In this document: piece after piece, positions 9,224 through 19,100 of the stretch
How the letters are laid out: each line of letters opens with the position of its first letter
Numbering within the stretch: position 1 is the stretch's first letter
From: Clostridium_AD sp964467165
GTDB taxonomy: Bacteria > Bacillota > Clostridia > Clostridiales > Clostridiaceae
NCBI GenBank assembly: GCA_964467165.1
Contig: CAYXOL010000026.1
Coordinates: 1 to 64,000 of the forward strand
Direction: 5' to 3'
DNA length: 64,000 bases
The notes under the pieces: model-generated
The model's input: the letters and a program-made list of their open reading frames with translations, nothing else
Told to the model about the DNA's origin: nothing
Databases searched by the model: none
Made by a program: the position numbers and the translations under genes

Positions 9224-10573
9224 ATGGAGCTGTTAATTGAGAAAATACAAACGGAACTTGATGGTTTTGAAATATATTCAATATTTAAAGAAGATTTAAA
9301 TACAACATTTTTAGATAGTGCTAGAGACCCGGAAACTTTAGGACGTTATTCCTTTATAGGGGTCAACTGTTTTTTAACATTTAAAAGTAAGAATGGTAAA
9401 TGCTATAAAGGTGAAGAAACATATATGGGGGATACCTTTGCGGAGTTAGATAAAATTATAAAAGAATATGCTATAGAAAACAATACAGAGTTGCCTTTTG
9501 TAGCTGGTGGCATAGGATACTTTTCCTACGACTTGGCAAGGGAAGTAGAAGAACTACCCAATATAGCCAAGGAGGATATAGATATACCATATTGCATTTA
9601 TAATTTTTATGATAACATTATTATCTTGGATAATCTTGATAAAAGTGTGTATGTATCTGCACTAGGAATGCTTAAATCACAGAAGGAAAGTATCAAAGAT
9701 ATTACACTCAGGATAAAAAAGGGAAGTAAAATTGAATATGAGAAAGTAGGAAGTATAGTTAATAAATTTACTTCAGGTTTTGAAAAGAACAATTATATAC
9801 ATACGGTATCAAAGGTAAGATCTTACATAAAAACTGGAGATATATATATTACCAATTTAACTCAAAGATTTACTTGTAACACCCGTAAAAGTCCATATGA
9901 AATATACAAGGATTTAAGACACATAAATCCAGCTCCCTTTGCTGCCTTTATGAATTTTGAAGATTTTAATATAATATGCTCTTCCCCAGAACGATTTCTT
10001 TCAATTAAAAATAGAATGGTAGAAACTAGACCTATAAAAGGTACTATGCCAAGAGGCATAGATGTAGCGGAGGACATAAAAAACAAAAATATACTAATAA
10101 ACAGTGAAAAGGATAAGTCTGAACTTTTGATGGTGGTAGACTTAGAACGAAACGATTTAAGTAAAGTATGTAAGATAAACTCTGTTAAAGTAACAGAACT
10201 TTTTAAATTAGAGGAGTATAGCACCGTGTTTCATTTAGTATCTACTGTAGTAGGGCAGCTAAAAGAAGGTATAAGTCCACTAGAATGCATTAAGGCGTGT
10301 TTTCCTGGAGGCTCTATAACAGGTACACCTAAAATACGTTCAATGGAAATTATTGATGAATTAGAGCCAGTTAGAAGGAATATATACACTGGAGCACTGG
10401 GATATTTGGGGTTTGACGGAAACGTAGATTTGAATATAATTATTAGAACAATTTTAATAAAAGGCAATCATGCTTATTTTGGCGTAGGTGGTGGGATAAC
10501 TTGGGAGTCCAATGAAAAATGTGAATATGATGAAACCATAGATAAAGCAAAGGCGCTAATGAGAGTCTTATAG
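9224..10573 (+). CDS. pabB: Aminodeoxychorismate synthase component I
   Basis: Chorismate-utilising enzyme making 4-amino-4-deoxychorismate from chorismate and ammonia. The key evidence is PIKGTMPRG with Lys272: PabB has PIKGT where anthranilate synthase TrpE has PIAGT. Other motifs are FAAFMNFEDFNIICSSPE, KDKSELLMVVDLERNDL and the C-terminal CFPGGSITGTPK and YTGALGYLGFDG. Length 449 is normal. The AAGGAG site is 7 bases upstream of the ATG. A strong hairpin (10578-10629) separates it from pabC. Confidence 0.95.
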   Translation: MELLIEKIQTELDGFEIYSIFKEDLNTTFLDSARDPETLGRYSFIGVNCFLTFKSKNGKCYKGEETYMGDTFAELDKIIKEYAIENNTELPFVAGGIGYFSYDLAREVEELPNIAKEDIDIPYCIYNFYDNIIILDNLDKSVYVSALGMLKSQKESIKDITLRIKKGSKIEYEKVGSIVNKFTSGFEKNNYIHTVSKVRSYIKTGDIYITNLTQRFTCNTRKSPYEIYKDLRHINPAPFAAFMNFEDFNIICSSPERFLSIKNRMVETRPIKGTMPRGIDVAEDIKNKNILINSEKDKSELLMVVDLERNDLSKVCKINSVKVTELFKLEEYSTVFHLVSTVVGQLKEGISPLECIKACFPGGSITGTPKIRSMEIIDELEPVRRNIYTGALGYLGFDGNVDLNIIIRTILIKGNHAYFGVGGGITWESNEKCEYDETIDKAKALMRVL

Positions 10574-10577
10574 AGTA

Positions 10578-10629
10578 GTGCCACCCACGTGGCAAGTGGC
10601 ATCTTTGCCACTTGCCACGTGGGTGGCAC
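10578..10629. repeat. Perfect 24-bp inverted repeat between pabB and pabC
   Basis: Arms 10578-10601 and 10606-10629 are exact reverse complements with a four-base loop (TCTT). They are GC-rich against an AT-rich background and contain GCCACGTGG. There is no T-run, so it is unlikely to be a simple terminator. One arm recurs exactly at 13770-13793. It ends two bases before the pabC ribosome site AGGAGGG (10631-10637), so it could affect pabC translation or mRNA processing. Confidence 0.85.
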
Positions 10630-10641
10630 CAGGAGGGTATT

Positions 10642-11412
10642 ATGATACTTATAAACGGTAGTTTGAGTGAAGAGAAGATATCCTTGGATAGTGGATTTTA
10701 CTTTGGACGGGGAGTTTTTGAAACTATATTAGTTAGGCAAAAACCAATATTTGTTCCAGAACATGTACAAAGGCTAAATAGTGGACTTGGAACAATTGGT
10801 GTAAATAAAAAGATTACTGAGGATGAAATTTATGTTGGTGCAAAAAAGCTTAATTGTAAAAACTGTGTGCTAAAAATTATGGTATCTGAGAAAAACACTA
10901 TAATTACTAAAAGAGAAATTCCATATAAAAATAGTGACTATGAGGTAGGATTTTCTTTAGGATTAAGTGAGACACGGCGAAATGCATATTCCAACTTAAC
11001 TTATGTAAAATCTTTCAATTATTTAGAGAATATAATAGAGCGGGATAAGATTATAAAAAAAGGGTATAATGAAGCACTATTTTTAAATGCAGAGGGATTT
11101 ATAAGTGAAGGGGCTATAAGCAATATATTTTTTGTAAGGGATGGAATTATTTTCACACCTAAGATTAGATGCGGTTTACTACCTGGAATTATACGAGATT
11201 TTGTTATAAAAAATTCATTGTCTATTGGATTTGAAATTCAAGAGGGAGAATTTACATATGGCGAATTAATAGAAGCCCAGGAAGGTTTTATAACTAACAG
11301 TATTATGGGTATTATGAAGATAAATAAAATTTCAGATAAGATTTTATCTGAAAGTGGGGTTGTATCACAAATAAAAAGGTATTATGATAGATATGTAGAA
11401 AATTACAAGTGA
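10642..11412 (+). CDS. pabC: Aminodeoxychorismate lyase (PLP fold type IV)
   Basis: Releases pyruvate from aminodeoxychorismate to give p-aminobenzoate. Class IV PLP aminotransferase fold: MILINGSLSEEKISLDS, GFYFGRGVFETI, the PLP lysine (Lys123) in YVKSFNYLEN, EGAISNIFFV and GLLPGIIRDFV. Length 256 fits PabC. An upstream in-frame ATG at 10612 lies inside the hairpin arm, while ATG 10642 has AGGAGGG five bases ahead and starts the conserved domain. Its place after pabA-pabB favours PabC over D-amino acid or branched-chain aminotransferases. Confidence 0.92.
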   Translation: MILINGSLSEEKISLDSGFYFGRGVFETILVRQKPIFVPEHVQRLNSGLGTIGVNKKITEDEIYVGAKKLNCKNCVLKIMVSEKNTIITKREIPYKNSDYEVGFSLGLSETRRNAYSNLTYVKSFNYLENIIERDKIIKKGYNEALFLNAEGFISEGAISNIFFVRDGIIFTPKIRCGLLPGIIRDFVIKNSLSIGFEIQEGEFTYGELIEAQEGFITNSIMGIMKINKISDKILSESGVVSQIKRYYDRYVENYK

Positions 11413-11471
11413 TAAAGTTTATTTAGATGGGCTAGAAGGCGAATACATACTACTCTAAAGGGGTGGGAATC

Positions 11472-11969
11472 ATGGAAAATTATTTAATGAATGAGAGAAT
11501 TAATCTTATTATAGAAAATCATAGTTTTAAATATAATTTAAAAAAGATAGAAGAGTTAGAAAAACAAAGACGATTTTGTTTGCATGATATGCAACATTTT
11601 TTAGACGTGGCAAGAATTATGTATATAATAAGTCTAGAAAATAACTTTAATATACCCAAACATATAATTTATGCAGCTGCACTGCTGCATGATATAGGGA
11701 GGGCAGAAGAATATGAGAATATGACGCCTCATAATATTGCTAGTATGGAAATCGCGGGCAACATATTGAGGCAATGTAACTATGACGTCAAGGAAATAGA
11801 TGATATTTTAGAGGCAATAAATGATCATAGGAATAGTAAAGATAAGTTAAATAGTTTAAGCTATATATTATATAAGTGTGACAAGCTTTCAAGAAATTGT
11901 GCTAAATGTGATGCCACTTGTGATTGTAAATGGCCAGTGGAGAAGAAAAACCTGAAGATAACATACTAA
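11472..11969 (+). CDS. HD-domain hydrolase inside the folate operon
   Basis: A 165-residue single HD domain: HDMQHFLDVARIM supplies the first His (His42), LLHDIGRAEEYE the HD pair (73-74), and INDHRNS a later His. The C terminus has a Cys group (RNCAKCDATCDCKW) that could bind metal. A GTG at 11463 is in frame but lies inside the ribosome site AAAGGGGTGGG, so ATG 11472 is chosen. It lies between pabC and folP, where folE or a dihydroneopterin triphosphatase might be expected. HD enzymes often remove phosphates from nucleotides, so a pterin-phosphate role is plausible inference, not shown. Confidence 0.8.
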   Translation: MENYLMNERINLIIENHSFKYNLKKIEELEKQRRFCLHDMQHFLDVARIMYIISLENNFNIPKHIIYAAALLHDIGRAEEYENMTPHNIASMEIAGNILRQCNYDVKEIDDILEAINDHRNSKDKLNSLSYILYKCDKLSRNCAKCDATCDCKWPVEKKNLKITY

Positions 11970-12008
11970 AACTTTAGTGGTCGAATTTAATGTTTATAGG
12001 GGGTAGTT

Positions 12009-12815
12009 ATGAAAATAGGAAACCGAAACTTTGAAATAGGAAAAAGAACTTACATAATGGGTATTTTAAATGTTACACCGGATTCTTTTTCTGATGGCGG
12101 AAAATTTAATGATATTGAGACAGCCATAAAGCATGCGAAACAAATGGTTTATCATGGAGTAGATATAATTGATATTGGAGGCGAATCTACAAGGCCCGGG
12201 CATAAGTCTGTAAGTGAGGAAGAAGAAATTAAAAGGGTAGTACCTATTATAGAGGCTTTAAAGAGGGAAATAGAGGTGCCTATTTCTGTAGATACATATA
12301 AAGGTAAGGTTGCAGAACTTGCCATAAAAGCAGGGGCAGCTATGATTAACGATGTATGGGGCTTTAAGAAAGATCCGTATATTGCTACAGTTGCAGCTAA
12401 GTACAATGTGCCTTGTTGCTTAATGCACAATAGAGACAATAAAAATTACACTAATTTAATCCAAGATATATTAGTGGATTTAGAAGAAAGTATTGAAATT
12501 GCACTAAAAGCAGGAGTTAAAAGAGAAAATATAATACTCGACCCAGGCATAGGCTTCGCAAAAAGCTATGAGGATAATTTAAAAACAATGAGTAACTTAG
12601 AAAAATTAAATACCCTAGGATATCCAGTACTTCTTGGAACCTCAAGAAAAACTATGGTGGGATTTGCACTAAATTTACCTGTGGAGGAGAGGCTAGAGGG
12701 AACATTAGCAACTACTACTATAGGAATTATGAAGGGGTGCGAATTTGTAAGAGTACATGACATAAAAGAAAATAAAAGGGTTTGCATCATGACAGATGCT
12801 ATATGCAGAAAGTAA
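12009..12815 (+). CDS. folP: Dihydropteroate synthase
   Basis: Condenses p-aminobenzoate with hydroxymethyl-dihydropterin pyrophosphate. Signature segments are MGILNVTPDSFSDGG (18-32), DIGGESTRPGH, SVDTYKGKVAELA, INDVWG, DPGIGFAKS and GTSRKTMVGF. Length 268 is standard for this TIM-barrel enzyme. The ribosome site AGGGGG is upstream of the ATG. The start is 39 bases after the HD gene stop and the gene is followed 21 bases later by folBK. It is the sulfonamide target; no resistance-type insertion can be judged here. Confidence 0.96.
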   Translation: MKIGNRNFEIGKRTYIMGILNVTPDSFSDGGKFNDIETAIKHAKQMVYHGVDIIDIGGESTRPGHKSVSEEEEIKRVVPIIEALKREIEVPISVDTYKGKVAELAIKAGAAMINDVWGFKKDPYIATVAAKYNVPCCLMHNRDNKNYTNLIQDILVDLEESIEIALKAGVKRENIILDPGIGFAKSYEDNLKTMSNLEKLNTLGYPVLLGTSRKTMVGFALNLPVEERLEGTLATTTIGIMKGCEFVRVHDIKENKRVCIMTDAICRK

Positions 12816-12836
12816 AAAGAATAAGGGGATAATACT

Positions 12837-13655
12837 ATGGACAAAATTTATATAAAAGACTTAGAAGTTTTCGCACATCATGGTGCATTTAAAGAGGAAA
12901 AAAAATTAGGACAACGGTTTTTAATTTCATTAGAACTTTTCCTTAGTTTAAGACAAGCAGGGATTACTGATGATTTAACAAAAACAGTTCATTATGGTGA
13001 ACTGTGTCAACAGGTTGAGGAAGAGTTTAAAAAGGAAAGTTATGACTTGATAGAGAAAGCTACAGAAAAACTAGCGGAATTTATACTGCTAAAATACGAT
13101 TTAGTTGAAAGAGTAGTAGTTAAAATCAAAAAACCTTGGGCACCTATTGGAAAGCCTCTTAAGTACGCAGCAGTAGAGTTAGATAGAAGTTGGCATACTG
13201 CATACATTGGTATTGGTGGAAATATGGGGGACAAAGAAAAAAACGTTAATGGGGCATTAGAGCTTATAGACAATTCACTTCATACTAAAATAACAAAAAG
13301 ATCAAAACTTTATCAAACAAGTCCTGTAGGATATCTGCAGCAAGAGGATTTTTTAAATTGCGCTATTGAAGTAAAAACGCTTTTAAATCCATTAGAGCTT
13401 GTACGATTCCTCTTATCTATAGAAAAGGAATTTAAACGGGAAAGAGTTATAAGATGGGGACCTAGAACTGTAGATTTGGATGTATTATTATATGATAATG
13501 TAATTAGTTCGCTAGAGGAAATAATATTGCCACATCCAAGAATGCAGGAAAGGATGTTTGTTTTAGAACCATTGTGTGATATAGCGCCTTACGTTATTCA
13601 TCCGATTTTGAATAAACCCATAATTCAAATCAAGGCATCTTTAGAAATCAATTAG
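12837..13655 (+). CDS. folBK: Fused dihydroneopterin aldolase / HPPK
   Basis: A bifunctional folate enzyme. Residues 1-118 are FolB (IKDLEVFAHHGAFKEEKKLGQRF, catalytic Glu; later KKPWAPIG). Residues 122-272 are FolK (YIGIGGNMGDKEKN, SKLYQTSPVGYLQQEDFLNCAIEV, KRERVIRWGPRTVDLDVLLYD, LPHPRMQERMFVLEPL). FolB makes hydroxymethyl-dihydropterin and FolK pyrophosphorylates it with ATP, feeding FolP. The 272-residue length equals the sum of the two enzymes. It is the last gene of the operon, ended by a strong terminator. No folE (GTP cyclohydrolase) is in the operon. Confidence 0.95.
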   Translation: MDKIYIKDLEVFAHHGAFKEEKKLGQRFLISLELFLSLRQAGITDDLTKTVHYGELCQQVEEEFKKESYDLIEKATEKLAEFILLKYDLVERVVVKIKKPWAPIGKPLKYAAVELDRSWHTAYIGIGGNMGDKEKNVNGALELIDNSLHTKITKRSKLYQTSPVGYLQQEDFLNCAIEVKTLLNPLELVRFLLSIEKEFKRERVIRWGPRTVDLDVLLYDNVISSLEEIILPHPRMQERMFVLEPLCDIAPYVIHPILNKPIIQIKASLEIN

Positions 13656-13660
13656 TTAGT

Positions 13661-13706
13661 AAAGCAGGCCAGTATAGTCTAGACTATACTGGCCTGCTTT
13701 ATTTTT
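13661..13706. terminator. Strong bidirectional terminator after folBK
   Basis: A perfect 40-base palindrome, 13661-13700, is followed by ATTTTTG. Arms start AAAGCAGGCC and end GGCCTGCTTT. It serves the folate operon and can also stop the convergent minus-strand operon. Confidence 0.9.
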
Positions 13707-13745
13707 GTATAGGAAACAGTTTGTGGAAGTGGCTGTTGATAAAAT

Positions 13746-14828
13746 CTATAGGCTAGAACTTGTCACTTTTGCCACTTGCCACGTGGGTGGCACTTTAATA
13801 TTTTCTGCAAAAGATTTAGCTAGCTCATGAATTTGAGGAACATTAAAAATATCACCAGGGTCATTAGCAATGGCCATTATAGAAAAATATGGTGGCAAAC
13901 TAAAGCCCTTATTTACATTTAAGGCCCCAATTAATTGTTTGCTAATAGAATCACTTCCAGAACTACCGGACACCACCACTGCAAAAATATTCTTATCGTA
14001 AAAATCTATTTTTCGATATAGCACTGTAAGTCTGTTTATTACAGCTGTCAGATTTGAAGCTATTGCATCATTATAGTTAGGGCATAGCCATATTATGGCA
14101 TCAGATTTCTCGATGGAGGGAAGTACATCATCCACCATTACTCCACCATAAAAACATTTGTTTTGTGCGCCGTAATGAGTGCATAATTTATAGGAGCAGC
14201 CATTACAGTCTAAAACCTCTCCATTTTCTATTTGCAGTTCTTGAATATCATATTGCGAAAGATGAGCGGAGGTCAAATGCCATAAATCCAATGTATTAGA
14301 AGTCTTATGAGGACTTGAGTATAATACTAATATTTTAGGATTATTTATTGTAATGGGGTTATATTCTAATAATCTGTTTCGAAGTCTAGAGCACATAGTC
14401 AAACAAATTTCTTCAAGGGGCAAATTCAAAAGCTTTTGCCAAGTGAGAAAATTTCTTAGGGAACAAGTGGCTTCTACTACACTATGACCTATGAAACGGC
14501 AACCTAAGTTGTTTGCAAGATAAATAATATCTTGGCTTGTACGTTTAGTGCCATGTTCTGTACAACTATGAATTAGCACTGCAGCGGTAGAGCCTAAAAG
14601 ACAATCGTTACCTTTTTCATATAATTTTGAGAAGAATTCAAGCATTGGAACATCGCAACTAATATCAGTGATTTCAGAAACAAAGAATATTTTTTTGTTT
14701 TGAAGGTTAGGAATATTGTTAGAATCCTTAACTAAAGTACAATTGCAGTAATCAGTAACTTTTGATATCATTTCTGAAAGCATCACAGAGATATTTTTGC
14801 TTGGCACAATTACAAATACGTCCTTCAT
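13746..14828 (-). CDS. Flavodoxin-fold NAD(P)H-dependent FMN reductase-like protein
   Basis: Last gene of the minus-strand three-gene operon. Residues 1-160 resemble no family I can name. From about 162 a flavodoxin-like domain begins: PKILVLYSSPHKTSNT (FMN-phosphate loop), then CNGCSYKLCTHYGAQNKCFYGG, the Cys-rich segment of the iron-sulfur flavoprotein/NADPH-FMN reductase group, then AIIWLCPNYNDAIASNLTAVINR. It probably carries FMN and transfers electrons. The C-terminal residues VPPTWQVAK are encoded by a copy of the 24-bp palindrome arm (13770-13793), so the original C terminus was probably altered. It starts 31 bases after the dehydrogenase-like gene. Confidence 0.75.
   Translation of the reverse strand: MKDVFVIVPSKNISVMLSEMISKVTDYCNCTLVKDSNNIPNLQNKKIFFVSEITDISCDVPMLEFFSKLYEKGNDCLLGSTAAVLIHSCTEHGTKRTSQDIIYLANNLGCRFIGHSVVEATCSLRNFLTWQKLLNLPLEEICLTMCSRLRNRLLEYNPITINNPKILVLYSSPHKTSNTLDLWHLTSAHLSQYDIQELQIENGEVLDCNGCSYKLCTHYGAQNKCFYGGVMVDDVLPSIEKSDAIIWLCPNYNDAIASNLTAVINRLTVLYRKIDFYDKNIFAVVVSGSSGSDSISKQLIGALNVNKGFSLPPYFSIMAIANDPGDIFNVPQIHELAKSFAENIKVPPTWQVAKVTSSSL
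13770..13793. repeat. Second copy of the 24-bp palindrome arm
   Basis: Identical over all 24 bases to 10606-10629. It is a single arm inside the 3' end of the reductase gene and contributes its C-terminal residues. The two copies are 3.2 kb apart and flank the pabC-folBK block. Confidence 0.85.
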
Positions 14829-14859
14829 AAAAACTCCTTTCTACATTATTTTTACCTAA

Positions 14860-16104
14860 TCAAATAAATTCGCTAAGAAGCTTATAGGTTGAATTTAGTT
14901 TGCGTAGCAGTACTTCATTTAGGTCCAAGGTTTCAAGTTGAACACCAGAAGGCAGAAGTCTATTTCTACAACCCATAAAAGTACCACCAATAAAGGTAGC
15001 GCTATAGTGCCACTTTGAATTAATAGTGGAAAGTATTGACAGTGTACCAGAAGAAAGTGCAGGAGCAATATAGGGTTTAAAGCCTGTTGACCTAACTTCT
15101 AAGTTAGCAGTCTTTGTGCTATGGGTTAATGCATCTGAAAGTACCTCATTGTAGTTTACGATGCTATCTGCTATTATAAGACCATCTCCATGGGGACCAA
15201 AGGCTCTACCCTCATTTATGTAATGCTTTGTAGAATCTTGCTTAGAGGCATAATAGCAGGCCCTTGCGTTCATAACTCCAAGACCATAGCCCCTAATTTG
15301 TTCTGGGGCAAGTCCCTTAAAGTCCATATTACCATCGCTGCCTTTATTACTTTCAATAAAGGCACTTTTGCAAAGTAAATCCACTGGATCTGATACCACA
15401 GCAAATATACCCTTAAAGTTTTTCTCTCTTGCAACAGTAGCGTAGTGGGAAACAATCTTAGAATTACCTTCAAACTGAACTAATCGAACATCTGTAGACT
15501 CACGTCCCACTTCTGGTACTCCAACAGATACGCAAAATACAAACATATCACAGTCAAATACATCCTCTTCTTTTAAGGAAATTATTTTTATAGAAGACTC
15601 CTCCATATCTGGTGAAAGAATTTGACTAAGCTCATACTTGTATCGTTCATTGCGGTTTATATCCCTATCATAAAGTCCTAAACTTTGAATCTTATCTACT
15701 CCTAAAAGTTTTAGACCTGTAAGTAAAGTACCACCTACATCACCCAGTCCTACCACGTTTATTCTCCATTTATTAGGCTCCTTATAGGTTAATACCTGTT
15801 CCCAATTAGGGTACATAGTATTTAAAGCAGTAACCCTATTGCTGCAAATAGCATTTTTTAGCCACTGAGGCAGGTTAATAGTCGATACTTTTGGATTTAC
15901 AAGTAAATTTAGATTTTCTTTCTCTAAAAAGAGAAAATTTTCATGGGAAACAGAGAAACTCCGGCGTGACACCTCCGGACTTAGCTTACTTAGGGCATAT
16001 ATCATGCCCCTATATTTTTCTGCTTCACTCTCAGACATAATATCTATATCAGGATAGTTTTCCTGGGATATCAATAGTTTTTCATGATGGATATAGTAAA
16101 ACAT
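14860..16104 (-). CDS. Lactate/malate dehydrogenase-fold protein
   Basis: Second gene of the operon. The first 110 residues are unfamiliar. Then comes a Rossmann domain, INVVGLGDVGGTLLTGLKLLG (GxGxxG), DRD after the second strand, and FVFCVSVGVPEVG. Further on, GPHGDGLIIADS resembles the catalytic His loop of LDH/MDH (usually GEHGDS). Overall it reads as a divergent member of the LDH/MDH superfamily, of 414 residues with an N-terminal extension. A true lactate dehydrogenase role is doubtful given the altered motifs and its linkage to a NadD-like/PRTase-like protein. It may oxidise or bind a different substrate or nucleotide. Spacing is 35 bases from the upstream giant gene. Confidence 0.75.
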   Translation of the reverse strand: MFYYIHHEKLLISQENYPDIDIMSESEAEKYRGMIYALSKLSPEVSRRSFSVSHENFLFLEKENLNLLVNPKVSTINLPQWLKNAICSNRVTALNTMYPNWEQVLTYKEPNKWRINVVGLGDVGGTLLTGLKLLGVDKIQSLGLYDRDINRNERYKYELSQILSPDMEESSIKIISLKEEDVFDCDMFVFCVSVGVPEVGRESTDVRLVQFEGNSKIVSHYATVAREKNFKGIFAVVSDPVDLLCKSAFIESNKGSDGNMDFKGLAPEQIRGYGLGVMNARACYYASKQDSTKHYINEGRAFGPHGDGLIIADSIVNYNEVLSDALTHSTKTANLEVRSTGFKPYIAPALSSGTLSILSTINSKWHYSATFIGGTFMGCRNRLLPSGVQLETLDLNEVLLRKLNSTYKLLSEFI

Positions 16105-16139
16105 TTTAAAACACCTCTTTTTATTTATTCTTAGGTTTA

Positions 16140-19100
16140 TTACAATATATTATCTAGCCTACGTAATTGTTGCAAATCATTTTCTAGGTAGTGGGAGGGT
16201 GATATATTTAAATCATATTGCAAATCACGTCCAATATCAGGACAACGTGGAATAGTAAACACTTCACCCAACGACGCTAAAGTTAAATTACGAGTGTATA
16301 AAATATGGTATTCATTTTCTAAAACTTTTAAAAGTTCTATAGAATTTTCAATACAGACCCTAGATAATTCATATAGTGTCTTTGGTGGAGCATTTTTTAT
16401 AAATACTGGATAAGTATAAGGGAGTATTAAATTAATGGAAGGAAGCAAGTTTCGTTTTGGATAAGTGCCCCTCCAAAGCGCGTCACCTCCTATAAAAGGG
16501 TATAGTGTATTCTCATTAAACCAAACCTTAAGCTTGGGTATAAAGTAAACACTATCCACATCACGATGCTGCATATCCATTAAATCCTTTCCACGTCCAG
16601 AAAGGATACCAGCAATGATCTTAGTGACATTTACCGACTCCTTTTTTAAGAGAGGGTCTAAAGCTTTCATCCTATAGCCTTTATGAAGTATATTATCCAC
16701 CAGTATTACGGGCCTATTAAAGGACTTTATCATTTTAATTTGATGCTCAAGGTTTAAGTAATAAGGGAATTCTGCAATATGGAACGTCTTAATATCGGGC
16801 CTAAAAAATTTTTCTGTATGCAGTGATTTAGTAACAGTATTGGGAACTATATATCTGTCTAAAATGTCACCATAAGGTACACACATAGCGTCCCCTGTTT
16901 GTTTATTGTGACTTATTTTAATTGGAACGCTATTTTCACTGCAAACTTTTTTTATCATTTGTTGATGAAGCACATCACTATCAAAGGATAGTACCAGTTC
17001 TCCAGGATACAAATTAGAAATAGCTTGTTGTAACCTTTTTCTTGTACTGCAGATAATTTGCTTTACCCTGGGACTACTTCTAAAAGGCTCTTTTAGAATA
17101 TTTTCCAAATCTAAGTTTAATACACTAGGATTATTCATATCTACCACAAGGGCTATTAGGCTAGGGTCAGTAGTTTCAACTCTTTTAAAACCATGCAAAT
17201 ATAGAAGTTCTATTAAGGATGGTGCATATAATTCTTGAAGGATTGGTTTGAAAATTGCATATTCATAATCTTTAGACAGTGCATATGCTAAAGATTCTGT
17301 AATAAGTATTTGCTCTAATATTTTATTTTTTTCTTTGCTTTTTTCCTTATTATTTATATAAACTAGGTCAATAAGAATAATTCTGCCAGAGGAATTCTCA
17401 CGAACATATCTTGATAATTTATCATCATACAATTCACTGTATAAAATATTGGAACGAATCCAGTGCATTGATGCAAAACCTAAAATTTCATGATTTTGGA
17501 TATCTTTAATTAGTACAAGTTTTGGTGCGATTTTTTTTGAAAGATCAGTTAATATTTGGAACACAAGTTCTTTATCATTACAGGCATTAGAAAGTTTTTT
17601 GATGAAAGATTCGGTAAATTCTTCAGCAAATTCAATATCTATATGAGGGTATGCAAGGGAAAGTTTATCTTGTGGTTCCCTTTGATAAAAACCATTTTCA
17701 TAAATATACTGCTGGACTAATGGATCAATCAAACTTGAAATATCACGATTATCGTCAATATAATTTCTTATTTGGCTAGAACTTATGCTGGCATAACTAG
17801 AAGGAAGATTTATTAATTTGATTTCTCCAAGGATTTTTTTCTTAGCCTCATCTAATTGTTTGTTTTTTCCACGCTCAAAAATTATATGTGGGAAATTGTG
17901 TATAGAGAACTTAGTTACAGACTTTTTATAGCAAGAAGCATTTATTATAACATCACTACCAGCAACAAAATAAACCTGAGATTCACTAAAGTTATCCTTT
18001 AACTGTTTTAAATCCGCTGGATTAGAAATATTTGTTGGGAAGTTTTCTGGGTAAATAAAAATGTTTAATTCATCGGCAATGGACATGCTAAGTAAATTTT
18101 TACGAAGCAAGTTTGGTAGAGTTTTCTTTGACCAAGAAAACTCATCCACAGATAAATAAACTTCGAAACCCATATTTCTTATTGATTTTGCAATATTCTT
18201 ATGACTAAGTGAAAAGGGGTCAAAGGTGCCTGGGAAAAAGGCTGTCTTTGAAGGAATAGGTATATCAATTTCACCTATAAAAAAGTTAAAATCTGATATA
18301 AATCTATATATGTGATTTAGGGCTGCAGCATTTGTAAGAAAAAGTAATTGCTGCGTGTTATCCTCTGTAATCAGTGTAAGAATTTTTTTTGAAGCTAACT
18401 TAAATATAATAATTTTCTCCTCAAGGGATAGGAGTTTAGAGCCAAAAACATCTTTCCCAAAAGTAATTATGGCAGATTCCTTAACCTTTGTTTTGTAATC
18501 AGCTAGGCCATTTAAAAGGATACCAAGTATATTTAATAATCGATTGTCATAGTCCTCTGATTTTTCAATAAATCTATTGCTATACTTAGGATAGTTAGCC
18601 AGGCACACACCAAGGGTCTTAAGAAAAAGAGGCTTTACATTTTCATTAGATATTTTTATTTTAATTTTCAAATCGTCAATAATTTCATTTAACTCTACAG
18701 GTTGCAGCCAGAGAAGTATTTCACCAAGGTATGGTGGAATATACTCTGTAAACCGATGACCTTCTATTTCAAGTGCACGAAGAAGTTCTACTGAAATTTC
18801 ATTTCGCTCAGCCAGAGTAAGTATTGGCATAAGCTTAAGAATGGCAATACCCGCCCTACTTCGAACGCTTTCAACAGCGCTTACTTTAAGTAAGTTACAA
18901 AAATGAATAGCTGTGTGAAGACCTGTGGAAGGCGCTTTATTTATAGTATAATTTAACAGTAAATCAATTTGGTTTTTCTTTTTTATCCAATTAGTTGCTG
19001 TTTTTAAATTACTTAAAAATATATCAGGTATCTTTGAGTAATCCTCTTCACAAAATTTTTGAAAAATAGGAATGGAAGTTTTTAAATTAAGTAATGTGAA

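Noticed and set aside
14860..16104. Calling the LDH-fold gene a genuine ldh
   Set aside because: The catalytic loop is altered (GPHGDG), there is a 110-residue extension, and the operon partners do not suggest fermentation.
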